From the NCBI GenBank assembly GCA_001642415.1, contig LTDK01000041.1, positions 29,481-93,480 of the forward strand: 64,000 nt of DNA. Direction: 5' to 3'. Source of the DNA: Nematocida ironsii (taxonomy: Eukaryota > Microsporidia). The notes below the pieces were generated by a model. That model had not been told where the DNA came from, searched no databases, and saw only the letters and a list, made by a program, of their open reading frames with translations. Positions 45,980 through 54,786 of the stretch are shown here, in pieces; positions within the stretch are counted from its first letter, which is position 1, and every line of letters begins with the position of its first letter. Made by a program: the position numbers and the translations under genes.

Positions 45980-47176
45980 ATGGCAAGTAATATTGATGTG
46001 GACGCATTAAGAAAAAAAGTAAAGAATGAATTCAATAATAAACAAGGAAAGATGGAAAAAGAAGATAAAATAAAATTATATGACATAGTAACAGAAATTA
46101 CCAAAAAAGAAAGAATATTCAGAAATTTACCAAAACCATTAGAAAATTTAGTACATAATATACTGTATATACAAATGTATAATAGAATTATTTCTAAAGA
46201 TATTGATTATAATGAAGATAGTATTACAACAAGAATCATAGAATCTATAAATCAGACAGACACAATTATAGACATAATTAAAGAAACAGCAGAAGAATTA
46301 AGCACACGAAATAAAAAAGGGGCATTTTATGGATTAATGGAAAATAATCATATAATCATGGCAAGTATTTATATATCCAGAAAGAAATTCTATGATTCTT
46401 CTATTAATATATTATGTAAGAGCATAAATATACCAGAATTAGATGATAAAATGACTCCAGAAGATGCAATTATTAAACTATGTGAGTTAACACAGTCTAA
46501 AAAATATTCTAGATTACAGAGAGTATTAGATATACTAATGAAACATGGCAATAATCTAATTATAACAGATAAAAACGGAGTAAAACATTCAAATGCAAGT
46601 AGATTAGGTCTAAATAATGATGATATTAAGTCATTACAATTACTTACAAGAATAGATGAACATATTAATTCTGATGATTTTAGTAAGTTCTTAGAAGATT
46701 CAATTTACGGCTCAATCTGTGATAAGATCAAACAAGATGGAAGATATTATTCAGTTTATTCAATTTATAAATTATACAGTATAGTATATGACATATCTAA
46801 ACATGAAGATGAAATAGACACTCCATATAAAGCAGATATTATAGATGACCTTAAAGAATACTTAAATGACTTAAATAATAATGAAAGAGTATGCAGTATT
46901 AATGATATAATTAACAAATCTGATATATTTAATAATATAATCAAAAATGGACTTACCACCAATGAGTTTAAAAATAACGTAATTCAAAAGTATTTAGAAT
47001 CAATAGAACTGAATATTTCAATTATTACTAGTACAGTCATTCCATTTAAGCATAAATTTAAAAGAGTGTTAAGTATTATTATAGTAATATTTATAACTAT
47101 TCTTATAATTATTCTGTGTATAATTGGAATATTCCCTAATGAAACAAAACAGTTACTGAATAATTTAAATAATTGA
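45980..47176 (+). CDS. Paralogous single-pass membrane protein (family A)
   Basis: 398 residues and the cleanest reference copy. N-terminus: DVDALRKKVKNEFNNKQGK, then KERIFRNLPKPLENLVHNIL and YIQMYNRI. Core: KKGAFYGLMENNHIIMASIY, IPELDDKMTPEDAIIKLCEL, KKYSRLQRVLDILMKHGNNL followed by DKNGVKHSNASRLG and NDDIKSLQLLTRID, then KFLEDSIYGSI. The end is a hydrophobic anchor (VLSIIIVIFITILIIILCIIGI) and a short tail. LDILMKHGNNLIITDKNG is reminiscent of one ankyrin repeat, though a single degenerate repeat is not proof. No stalk. Orientation (long soluble part plus tail anchor) suggests a cytoplasm-facing domain. Confidence 0.82.
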   Translation: MASNIDVDALRKKVKNEFNNKQGKMEKEDKIKLYDIVTEITKKERIFRNLPKPLENLVHNILYIQMYNRIISKDIDYNEDSITTRIIESINQTDTIIDIIKETAEELSTRNKKGAFYGLMENNHIIMASIYISRKKFYDSSINILCKSINIPELDDKMTPEDAIIKLCELTQSKKYSRLQRVLDILMKHGNNLIITDKNGVKHSNASRLGLNNDDIKSLQLLTRIDEHINSDDFSKFLEDSIYGSICDKIKQDGRYYSVYSIYKLYSIVYDISKHEDEIDTPYKADIIDDLKEYLNDLNNNERVCSINDIINKSDIFNNIIKNGLTTNEFKNNVIQKYLESIELNISIITSTVIPFKHKFKRVLSIIIVIFITILIIILCIIGIFPNETKQLLNNLNN

Positions 47177-48262
47177 TTACTTTAATACTACTGACGTGCT
47201 CATAAGGAGATACGATCACTGCCCAGATAATATAGTCCAAGATAGATAGTGTTGTGGAATACTCTTTGTTGTATACTAAGACTAATGTTAGTATAGTAAT
47301 ACATGAGTTATCTGAATGTTTACATAAACATGACAGTATAAATTAAATCAGAAATATTTGTTGACACAACATTGTCAACATAAATTAAATTGATCATACG
47401 GTCTATAAATACGTATTCAAATTCAATAAAGTATTAAAGTATCCTAATGACTTTTTCTAAGAAATCAACTCTCTTTATTATGAGTATTAGAATATCGAGA
47501 TATATACGGACACAGAATCCTTACGGTAATATCAGTGCTGTGCCTTCTGGTAAATATATCCTGTGATTCTCCCATTATTTGCTTGCATACGTGCTATTTA
47601 TATAACCCGAAAGTTTATCTGTGTTTCTTATATTCTGATATTTTGTCATGGCAGAATCACCGCGTGCATAAGCACGTTGTAGGATCGGTCTCAGGCCTGC
47701 ACACTTGAGTGATGGTATCACCACAATTATGTTATGTATATTATATAATACTACTTATTACACATTGCTTATTATATATTATACTTATTATATTCCATTA
47801 CTTATTACACATTGCTTACTATATTATACTTATTACACAACGCTTAATAAGTAATAATGAAATATGAGAATATTAAATTTATACATTACAGTAAATAAAT
47901 CATTACTTATTACACATTGCTTATTATATTATATACTACTTATTACACACTGTGTACTATATTTTACTTATTACACAATACATAATAAGTAATAGTCTAT
48001 TAATAGAAATATTAAATTTATACATTATAGTAAATAGTTCATTACTTATTACACATTGCTTATTATATTCCATTACTTATTACACACTGTGTACTATATT
48101 TTACTTATTACACAATACATAATAAGTAATAGTCTATTAATAGAAATATTAAATTTATACATTACAGTAAATAGTTCATTACTTATTACACACTGTGTAC
48201 TATATTCTACTTATTATGCTATGTGTAATAAATTATAAATAGTAATTTCTGATTTCTTTTTT
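47177..48262. other. 1.1-kb spacer: duplicated flank, candidate RNA island, satellite
   Basis: 47336-47420 is homologous to 40451-40535, and 47425-47480 to 62175-62230. A GC-richer island at 47640-47730 has two perfect small hairpins (47663-47676, CGTGC/GCACG; 47709-47721, GTGAT/ATCAC) preceded by ATAACCCG at 47602-47609. From 47740 on it is satellite DNA. Confidence 0.45.
47740..48250. repeat. Intergenic satellite block with about 138-bp higher-order unit
   Basis: ACTTATTACACATTGCTTATTATATT words. A larger unit beginning TATTAAATTTATACATTA recurs at 47871, 48010 and 48147, giving periods of 139 and 137 bases. Orientation is opposite to the blocks at 20.3 and 25.1 kb. Confidence 0.75.
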
Positions 48263-49804
48263 ATGAAAAGAAAAGAAGAGGATTTACCGTACACAGGCAG
48301 AACATTCGTGGTCACAGGAACAACAAAAACACCAAGAGAAGATTTAGTTAACAGAATAAGAGAATTAGGAGGGAAAGTCACACTGGGAATATCCGGTGCT
48401 ACAACATACTTAATAGCAGGAGAAGAACCAGGTCCAGCTAAACTTAAAAAAGCAGTTGCCCATGGAACAAAAATATTATCAGAAGAAGATTTCATGGAAA
48501 TGACCAGTCATTACGTAATACTGCCAATAGAAGTAAAGAAAAGTAAACCAGAAGTGTACTCAAAAGAGAGATGGTGTGATAAGTATAAACCAGAGAAGTC
48601 TTCAGATATCCTTGGTAATAAACAAAGTATTACACAATTAAAGACCCATTTATTATCCATGTCTAGAGCACCAATTATACTTACAGGTAGTTCTGGGTGT
48701 GGTAAGACACTCTCAGCATATTTAATAGCAAAAGAATTAGGAATATCATTAATTGAGTATAATGGAGCTGATTATAGGAATAAACAAGAAGTATCCATAA
48801 TAAAAGGACTTTCAACACAGAAATCACTTACACATGGTATACACTTACATAAAAATAAAGCACTCCTTATGGAAGAAATAGAGAATATGACATCAAGTGA
48901 TAGGGGAGGGTTACAAGAAATACTTAATTTATTCAAGGAGACTAAAATACCAATTATACTTACCACTAATAATAAGAGTAGTCAGAACCTTAAAACAATT
49001 ATTTCTAAGTGTAAGGTTATATCATACAGTAAAATAGACAGTAGAAGTATTACTAACTTATTAAAAACCATAACAATTAAAGAGGGAATATCTGTACCAG
49101 AGAATACTTTAATGCAAATATCAGTGACAGCATGTGGTGATGTAAGGTATGCCATAAATATGTTGCAGTATTTAAGTAAAAAGGATCAAATATCAACTGA
49201 AGATATAAAAATAATGGGTAAGCATATTACAAATAGTAATTTATTTGATGTAACTAAAGAAATCTTACAGTCTTATAACTCACCAGCACATAAAATTAAC
49301 TTATTCTTTGAAGAACCTTTATTTGCACTTCTTATGGTGTTTGAGAATTATTTAGGGGAGGATACATTAAAATCAATTGCAAATACGGCAGATACACTTA
49401 GTACAGCAGAAATAATTAGTGGTAGAATGTTTAATTCTGATGAAAAAAGACTATTTCCAGTGGCAGCGTATTATACTGCAGTTAAGCCTAAGATTAAAAT
49501 ATCCAGTAAATTAGCATTTAGTAAATACATTGGGCAAATATCAGCACACAGTGCATCTAAAAAGAAAATGGTTAAAATAATCAATGAGTCTACAAAGAGA
49601 AGTTTTCATGGTGGTTGGTCTGTCCTGTATGACTGGTTTAGTACTATGCTTATACTAGCAAATAAGAATACTCATAAAGAAGATATTCTAGAATATATTC
49701 ATACATTAAATATGGATAAAACAGTTCTACAAGTACTCAGTGAATTAACTAACATAAAAATCAAACCAAGCACACTCCCTTTAATAAAGCCACAGAAGGA
49801 GTAG
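48263..49804 (+). CDS. RFC1: Replication factor C large subunit (RFC1)
   Basis: A BRCT domain at about residues 8-85 (GRTFVVTGTTKTPRED, then ISGATTYLIAGEEPG) is followed by the RFC1 linker RWCDKYKPEKSSDILGN and an AAA+ module. Walker A is GSSGCGKT (about 141-148). Walker B is LLMEEIENM (about 201), where RFC1 normally has MDEVD. Sensor 1 is ILTTNN and the sensor 2 region CGDVRYAINML. A C-terminal helical collar domain ends the protein. It is part of the clamp loader that opens PCNA at primer ends. 513 residues versus 861 in yeast: the N-terminal extension and C-terminal tail are gone. Confidence 0.93.
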   Translation: MKRKEEDLPYTGRTFVVTGTTKTPREDLVNRIRELGGKVTLGISGATTYLIAGEEPGPAKLKKAVAHGTKILSEEDFMEMTSHYVILPIEVKKSKPEVYSKERWCDKYKPEKSSDILGNKQSITQLKTHLLSMSRAPIILTGSSGCGKTLSAYLIAKELGISLIEYNGADYRNKQEVSIIKGLSTQKSLTHGIHLHKNKALLMEEIENMTSSDRGGLQEILNLFKETKIPIILTTNNKSSQNLKTIISKCKVISYSKIDSRSITNLLKTITIKEGISVPENTLMQISVTACGDVRYAINMLQYLSKKDQISTEDIKIMGKHITNSNLFDVTKEILQSYNSPAHKINLFFEEPLFALLMVFENYLGEDTLKSIANTADTLSTAEIISGRMFNSDEKRLFPVAAYYTAVKPKIKISSKLAFSKYIGQISAHSASKKKMVKIINESTKRSFHGGWSVLYDWFSTMLILANKNTHKEDILEYIHTLNMDKTVLQVLSELTNIKIKPSTLPLIKPQKE

Positions 49805-49892
49805 GATCATTAAATCTATTTTTGTATCCATGGTATGTGACAGAATTTAAATTTCTGGTTATAATACATAAAGAGAAAATGTTTTATTGGGG

Positions 49893-50477
49893 ATGAAGAA
49901 ATTACAGCAGAAAACCAAAACAAAGGATAATTATTTAGAAGAATTAGAGAGTGTAAACTATAAAACATCCTTAGAAGCAAAGAAAACACTTAACAGTATT
50001 CTTAGAACTACGGATAAAACCACGGCTATGCTGTATGAACAAAGAGAAGTACTTGAAGACATAAGAAATGACTCATACACAGCAAAGGATAATTTAGAGA
50101 AAAGTAAAGGATTAACAGTTAAAATGAAAAGAGCAGGAAAACTCATTGTAATTGGTGATAAAGTCAGTGATAAATTAAAGAGTATTTTTAAATCAGCACC
50201 AAAACCAAAGCAGAACTTCCCCTCATTCACATCACCAACAGACCATGCAGTGACAGACTCAGAAGAAGTCCCCACAGAAGAAAAAGAAATAACAAAAGAA
50301 ACAACAAATGATGTACTAATATCTATAAGAAATGGGCTTAAAACCCTACACAGTAAGCTTGATAAACAGAATAAAGAATTAAACAGTCAAAATCCATTAA
50401 TCCAGGATATAACAGAAACCAACAAGAAATCCTCAACAGAAGCAGAAAAGGTAATGAAAAGTCTTAAAAAAATATAA
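49893..50477 (+). CDS. SNAP-25/Sec9-type Qb,c-SNARE
   Basis: About 194 residues from the ATG at 49893. There are two SNARE-type helices: residues about 12-75 (SLEAKKTLNSILRTTDKTTAML to KDNLEKSKGLTVKMKRAG) and about 130-190 (DVLISIRNGLKTLHSKLDKQNKEL onward). A linker rich in Pro/Ser/Thr/Glu joins them. There is no membrane anchor and no Cys cluster for palmitoylation. This two-helix layout is that of SNAP-25/Sec9, which provides the Qb and Qc helices for fusion at the plasma membrane. A role in polar-tube or plasma-membrane secretion is plausible but not shown. Confidence 0.75.
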   Translation: MKKLQQKTKTKDNYLEELESVNYKTSLEAKKTLNSILRTTDKTTAMLYEQREVLEDIRNDSYTAKDNLEKSKGLTVKMKRAGKLIVIGDKVSDKLKSIFKSAPKPKQNFPSFTSPTDHAVTDSEEVPTEEKEITKETTNDVLISIRNGLKTLHSKLDKQNKELNSQNPLIQDITETNKKSSTEAEKVMKSLKKI

Positions 50478-50508
50478 TCCAAATAAATGAAATTATTATA
50501 ATTTTATA

Positions 50509-50958
50509 ATGAAAAAAAAATTAGCATTGCTCAGAATAGAAGCAGAATTTAAAGAATTAGTCTACAGCAGTAATGAAAAAGTCTGTTTATTATGTGAAAA
50601 TGAGAGTTTTATTCTTGTTTATACGATTACTTTATTAGATGGTTATTATAAAAATCATACTTATGTGTTTAATATTAACATACCACAGAATTATCCATTC
50701 AGTCCACCAAAACCTGTCTGTATAACAAAAGTATTACACCCATCAATTGATGACTTAGGGAGGGTTTGTTTAAACATAACTAGAGAGGATTGGTCTGTAC
50801 AACAAACTCTACAAGTGGTAATATTTGGAATATCTTCAATATTTTATGATGTACCAACTGATAATCCATTCAATCAGAAAGCACATTCTTTATTAATCAA
50901 GGATCCTTCTGATTTTATAAAGGAAGTGAATTTAGTATATAATAGTAATAAAATATAA
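50509..50958 (+). CDS. E2 conjugating enzyme, Ubc12-like
   Basis: The UBC fold with Tyr-Pro-Phe-Ser-Pro-Pro-Lys-Pro (about 62-69). The catalytic region LHPSIDDLGRVCLNITREDW has active-site Cys87; the HPN motif is HPS here. VCLNITREDWS is close to the Nedd8 E2 Ubc12 (VCLNILREDW), and the later DVPTDNPFNQKAHSLL fits the same subfamily. The N-terminal extension that Ubc12 uses to bind the Nedd8 E1 is missing, so it may instead work with ubiquitin. 149 residues. Confidence 0.85.
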   Translation: MKKKLALLRIEAEFKELVYSSNEKVCLLCENESFILVYTITLLDGYYKNHTYVFNINIPQNYPFSPPKPVCITKVLHPSIDDLGRVCLNITREDWSVQQTLQVVIFGISSIFYDVPTDNPFNQKAHSLLIKDPSDFIKEVNLVYNSNKI

Positions 50959-50987
50959 TACACATTCTGTAAAAAATAAAAATAAAA

Positions 50988-52868
50988 ATGTTTAAAGTAC
51001 AGAGAATTACTCAGCATACAGTAAAACAATTGTATAACCAGAATACGTACTCTATACACATGCTTATTTATTCTATTATATTATATATTAATAATATATT
51101 TATATGTAAATTAGTGTATAATAGAATAATCCTATCTGTGCACATATCAGAATATGTTATAATAATTATTTCTACTGGTTTACTTTTTTATGATTATAAA
51201 AAAAATAATTATTTAATTCTTATTAAGGAAATACCTATTAACGGTATTTTATATAGTAAATGTGTTGATGAGTATATTATACTGTGTATACTGAATGATA
51301 ATAGAGTTATAAGTATTATTTATAATACAAAATTATTAGTAGAATATAGGATAAGTAATAGTATATGTATAAAGAATTATGTAAATCCTGTACTAAGTAT
51401 TATAGAGAGGAGTAAAAATATTTATGGAATAGAAGAAAATAGAATTTGTGTGGAATATTCTGATCATAAAGTATATTTAAGGAATTCAGGTGAGTGTTTT
51501 ACTGAAATTTCAACGGAAATATTTGATAAAAATATATTAAAAACCAGAAAAACTGTTAGAAATATATTTATAGATAGGAGAAATCTACTTAGAATAACAC
51601 CAGACCAGATTATACATATAAGAATAAGTACACACAGGAATATTCTAGCAGAGAAAATGAGTTATACAAGGATATTAGAGACTTCTAATGGATTAATAAT
51701 ATATACAGAAGGTATTTCAGGTTATAACATATACAGAGAAGAGTATAAATATATCTTAGAAGTACTAAACCCACAGGATGAAGTGGATTTAAAAGAGTCA
51801 GAGAAGGATAAAAAACATTCTAAAGAAATAGTATTTGGTGAAGGACTCCCTTCTGTTATATTAACTCCTGTGCTATACACATACATAACAGAAAAATATA
51901 TTCATCAATTATTATATACGGGTACTGTAGAAGTATTCATAAAGAATAATGAGAATATAGAGTATGTTAGGTCATTTGGGCCTGTATCTGTACATGGTTT
52001 AACTGACTTTTACTGCTTTTCTACATATACATCATCATTAGTAGTACTTGTATACGAAAATTTACACTTTGAGGTGGCAGAGTATTCATACAAAACAGAA
52101 GAATCTTTATCATTGCCTGTACCCAATGGAATAGTTGATGTAATGAGGTTTAGGAAAGATATTGTGATAAAATATGATTCAGGTTATGTGAAATACTTCC
52201 TTAATAAGAAAAAAGTGCTTGAACAGATGGATTTAGATGTAGAAACAGGAGTACTTCACTCATTTGATGCGCCAAATATGAATGTACAGCACTCTCCTGT
52301 GATTTTTACTAAATCTAATGATAATATTATATCTGTGCACTGGAGAAATTCAATTTTAGTAAGAGATAGTACTATTAATAATTTCTATTTATTACACCAT
52401 GGATATGTATATTCAAAGGGGTTTAGACTAATCCTAACAAAAGAAGAAATTTCTTTTCCTTTTACAATACATTCACTTTCTGTTTATAATACAGCAGAAA
52501 GAAGTACTGTCCTTGTATATTTATCTAGTGGTAGTATACATCTACTTTCTGTTGTTAATGGAAGTGTAATTGGAAGGTTAGAATTATACCATAAAATATC
52601 TTGTAGTTGTTTACGTATGCTATCACTTGACTCATTTTTATGTATTACAGGAAATAATACATTAACGGTTTTTGGTGGTGATGAGTATATTTATCCAATA
52701 TTACGTGTAAAATTGCCTGGAATGATTGAGGATATTTCTACTTCACAAAATAATATTTTGATTGTAACAGATAATAATGATATATACTGCTTAGATAAGG
52801 CAGATATAAGAAATTCTACATATACTGATGACCCTTCACTAATTAATGTTGTACCTATAGAATATTAA
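50988..52868 (+). CDS. Secreted beta-rich (propeller-like) protein, unknown
   Basis: 626 residues. A hydrophobic region near residues 24-46 (MLIYSIILYINNIFICKLVY) could act as signal anchor; ATG at 51060 (residue 25) would place it at the very N-terminus. The rest is a long succession of short beta strands with hydrophobic/aromatic alternation (IIIISTGLLFYDYKK, YIILCILNDNRVISIIYNT, TVLVYLSSGSIHLLSV, NILIVTDNNDIYCLD), typical of a beta-propeller. A link to ER membrane complex subunit 1 or another luminal propeller is conceivable, but the C-terminal membrane part of EMC1 is not present. Confidence 0.7.
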   Translation: MFKVQRITQHTVKQLYNQNTYSIHMLIYSIILYINNIFICKLVYNRIILSVHISEYVIIIISTGLLFYDYKKNNYLILIKEIPINGILYSKCVDEYIILCILNDNRVISIIYNTKLLVEYRISNSICIKNYVNPVLSIIERSKNIYGIEENRICVEYSDHKVYLRNSGECFTEISTEIFDKNILKTRKTVRNIFIDRRNLLRITPDQIIHIRISTHRNILAEKMSYTRILETSNGLIIYTEGISGYNIYREEYKYILEVLNPQDEVDLKESEKDKKHSKEIVFGEGLPSVILTPVLYTYITEKYIHQLLYTGTVEVFIKNNENIEYVRSFGPVSVHGLTDFYCFSTYTSSLVVLVYENLHFEVAEYSYKTEESLSLPVPNGIVDVMRFRKDIVIKYDSGYVKYFLNKKKVLEQMDLDVETGVLHSFDAPNMNVQHSPVIFTKSNDNIISVHWRNSILVRDSTINNFYLLHHGYVYSKGFRLILTKEEISFPFTIHSLSVYNTAERSTVLVYLSSGSIHLLSVVNGSVIGRLELYHKISCSCLRMLSLDSFLCITGNNTLTVFGGDEYIYPILRVKLPGMIEDISTSQNNILIVTDNNDIYCLDKADIRNSTYTDDPSLINVVPIEY

Positions 52869-53100
52869 ACGTATTTTTAATTGAAATTTCCGTTATTTTT
52901 TGTATTTTCAGATATTTAACTTTTATTAATTTCGGGTTATTAAAAACTTGTACATAATTTTTATTATAACTGAATACTTTTGAAATTTTAAAATTATTAA
53001 AATTTATTTAACTGTGAAATGTAGTTCTTGTTAATTATTCTTATTATAACTGACACCATGGGAATATACCTAAGAGTAGTAAATCTATGGATATAATGAA
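52869..53100. other. Convergent spacer with one CGGGTTAT
   Basis: TTTCGGGTTATTAAAAAC at 52930-52948 lies between two converging gene ends, where no promoter is expected. This weakens a purely promoter-based reading of the motif, or points to a small unannotated transcript. Confidence 0.4.
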
Positions 53101-54600
53101 TTACTCTTGGAATAAACCATTTCTTATAAATGATAAATCTACTTTATGACCAACTAAATCTCTGATATTATTCATTTGTCTTCCTATCATAACTGGTCTT
53201 TCTAAAGAAATACCCCATCCAATCACACGGACATCTTCTGGGTACCCCATTGGAAGAAGCATTTCTGGCCTAAACATACCAGAGTTACCTATTTCCATCC
53301 ACCTTTTCATTTCTTCATGGTATCCAAATACTTCCATACTTGGCTCAGTATACGGATTGTACGCTGGCTTATACTTTATCTTGCTTATTCCTAGCTTCTT
53401 AAAGAACTCTTCCATGAACCCCATTAAATGTGAGATTGTTAGGCCAACTCCCATAATTATTCCTTCTACCTGATGGAACTCTGCTAAGTGCGTGGCATCA
53501 AGTGTTTCATTTCTGAACACTCTGTCAATTGAAAAGTACTTTCTGGCATAGTCATCTGCTGTAGCACTGCTGAAATCTATATTCTGTGCTATTTTGTACA
53601 GAAGCCTTGTTGTTACAGCAGTGGTGTGCGTTCTAAGAACATTCTTCCTTGACTCCTCTACACTCCACGGAGCCTTGTATCCAGACGATCCATAGCCACC
53701 TACTGTGTGCACTGTCTCCACACGCTTTAAATACTCTTTTTCAGGATCCTTTGCATATGCTGGGTCTGCCATGAAAAATGTATCCTGCTCATTCCTGGCT
53801 GGATGTCTCTGTGGCTGGAATAGTGCATCAAAATTCCAGAATGAGGATTCAATGTATTTCCCTGCATCCATTTCTTCAAACCCCATTAGTAAAAATATAT
53901 TCTTCACCTTTTCCCTTTCCATTGACAGTGGGTGCAGTGCCCCGCCATACTTTGAAAGAGTGGCAACAATGTTGAAATTGTACTTCTTAAGATTACTTGC
54001 TAATTCTATCTTATTTATCATTTCAACTGTTATATCACTCACAGCAGCTTCAGATACAGAATATTTCTCACCTTTTCTTAGAATATAGTGCGTTGTTTTC
54101 TTCTGAATTAAAAGCTTTCGTTTTTTTAATTCTGTGATTTCTTGGGGTGTTAACTCTCCTAAGTTTTCTAATTGATGCTTCGTTAAATCCTTGCTAAAAT
54201 TTTGATTCCTTGCTAGTTTGCCATTTTCTATTTTCAGTACTTTCATACGAAGACCGTTGTTTTTTCCTTTCTTTATAAATTCAAGAATCTCCTTCTCTGT
54301 TTTTCCTGTAAATTGCTTACTCTCTTTCAATTTATTAACAATCTCCTGATCACCCATTGATGCCTCAAGTAAAGAATAAATAATATACTCAGCTGAGCCG
54401 TATTGTAGAATATCCCTGGCCTCTTCTGTTGTCACTATCTCTTCCCTTTGAACAGGACTGCTGGTAATCCTCTCAAATGATTCTAGCCTTTTAACTGCCC
54501 CTATTATTTCTGTATACTCTCCTTCAATTCCAGTGGTTTCTATTTCTTCTGTGCTTTTTAATGCAGTCAGTATTTTCTCTTCTACATTTTCCATAGTCAT
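53101..54600 (-). CDS. Phenylalanyl-tRNA synthetase alpha subunit (cytosolic)
   Basis: A class II core in the second half: [12 protein letters not shown] (motif 1 region), then [20 protein letters not shown] (motif 2), [31 protein letters not shown], and [31 protein letters not shown] (motif 3). The N-terminal 200 residues hold the winged-helix tRNA-binding domains ([18 protein letters not shown]). This is the alpha subunit of the alpha2-beta2 cytosolic enzyme that charges tRNA-Phe. 499 residues, virtually full length. The ATG at 54600 is followed by a second at codon 3. Confidence 0.96.
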   Translation of the reverse strand: MTMENVEEKILTALKSTEEIETTGIEGEYTEIIGAVKRLESFERITSSPVQREEIVTTEEARDILQYGSAEYIIYSLLEASMGDQEIVNKLKESKQFTGKTEKEILEFIKKGKNNGLRMKVLKIENGKLARNQNFSKDLTKHQLENLGELTPQEITELKKRKLLIQKKTTHYILRKGEKYSVSEAAVSDITVEMINKIELASNLKKYNFNIVATLSKYGGALHPLSMEREKVKNIFLLMGFEEMDAGKYIESSFWNFDALFQPQRHPARNEQDTFFMADPAYAKDPEKEYLKRVETVHTVGGYGSSGYKAPWSVEESRKNVLRTHTTAVTTRLLYKIAQNIDFSSATADDYARKYFSIDRVFRNETLDATHLAEFHQVEGIIMGVGLTISHLMGFMEEFFKKLGISKIKYKPAYNPYTEPSMEVFGYHEEMKRWMEIGNSGMFRPEMLLPMGYPEDVRVIGWGISLERPVMIGRQMNNIRDLVGHKVDLSFIRNGLFQE

Positions 54601-54786
54601 GCAGTAAAAATCCAGAAAAATAATTTATTATTATTAGAGCTAAGCTAACTTACTTGGATAAAAATAACCGATTATTACTAAAAATAGCATAGTAGATAAG
54701 AATTATAGGGATTATACAAATAACAGATAAAAATAGAAGTATTTAGAAATTCAGAGTAGTTTTAGTTATTGTTTTATATTTATATA

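Noticed and set aside
48056..48238. Small plus-strand ORF
   Set aside because: Lies wholly inside the satellite; it is a by-product of the repeat lacking stops in one frame.
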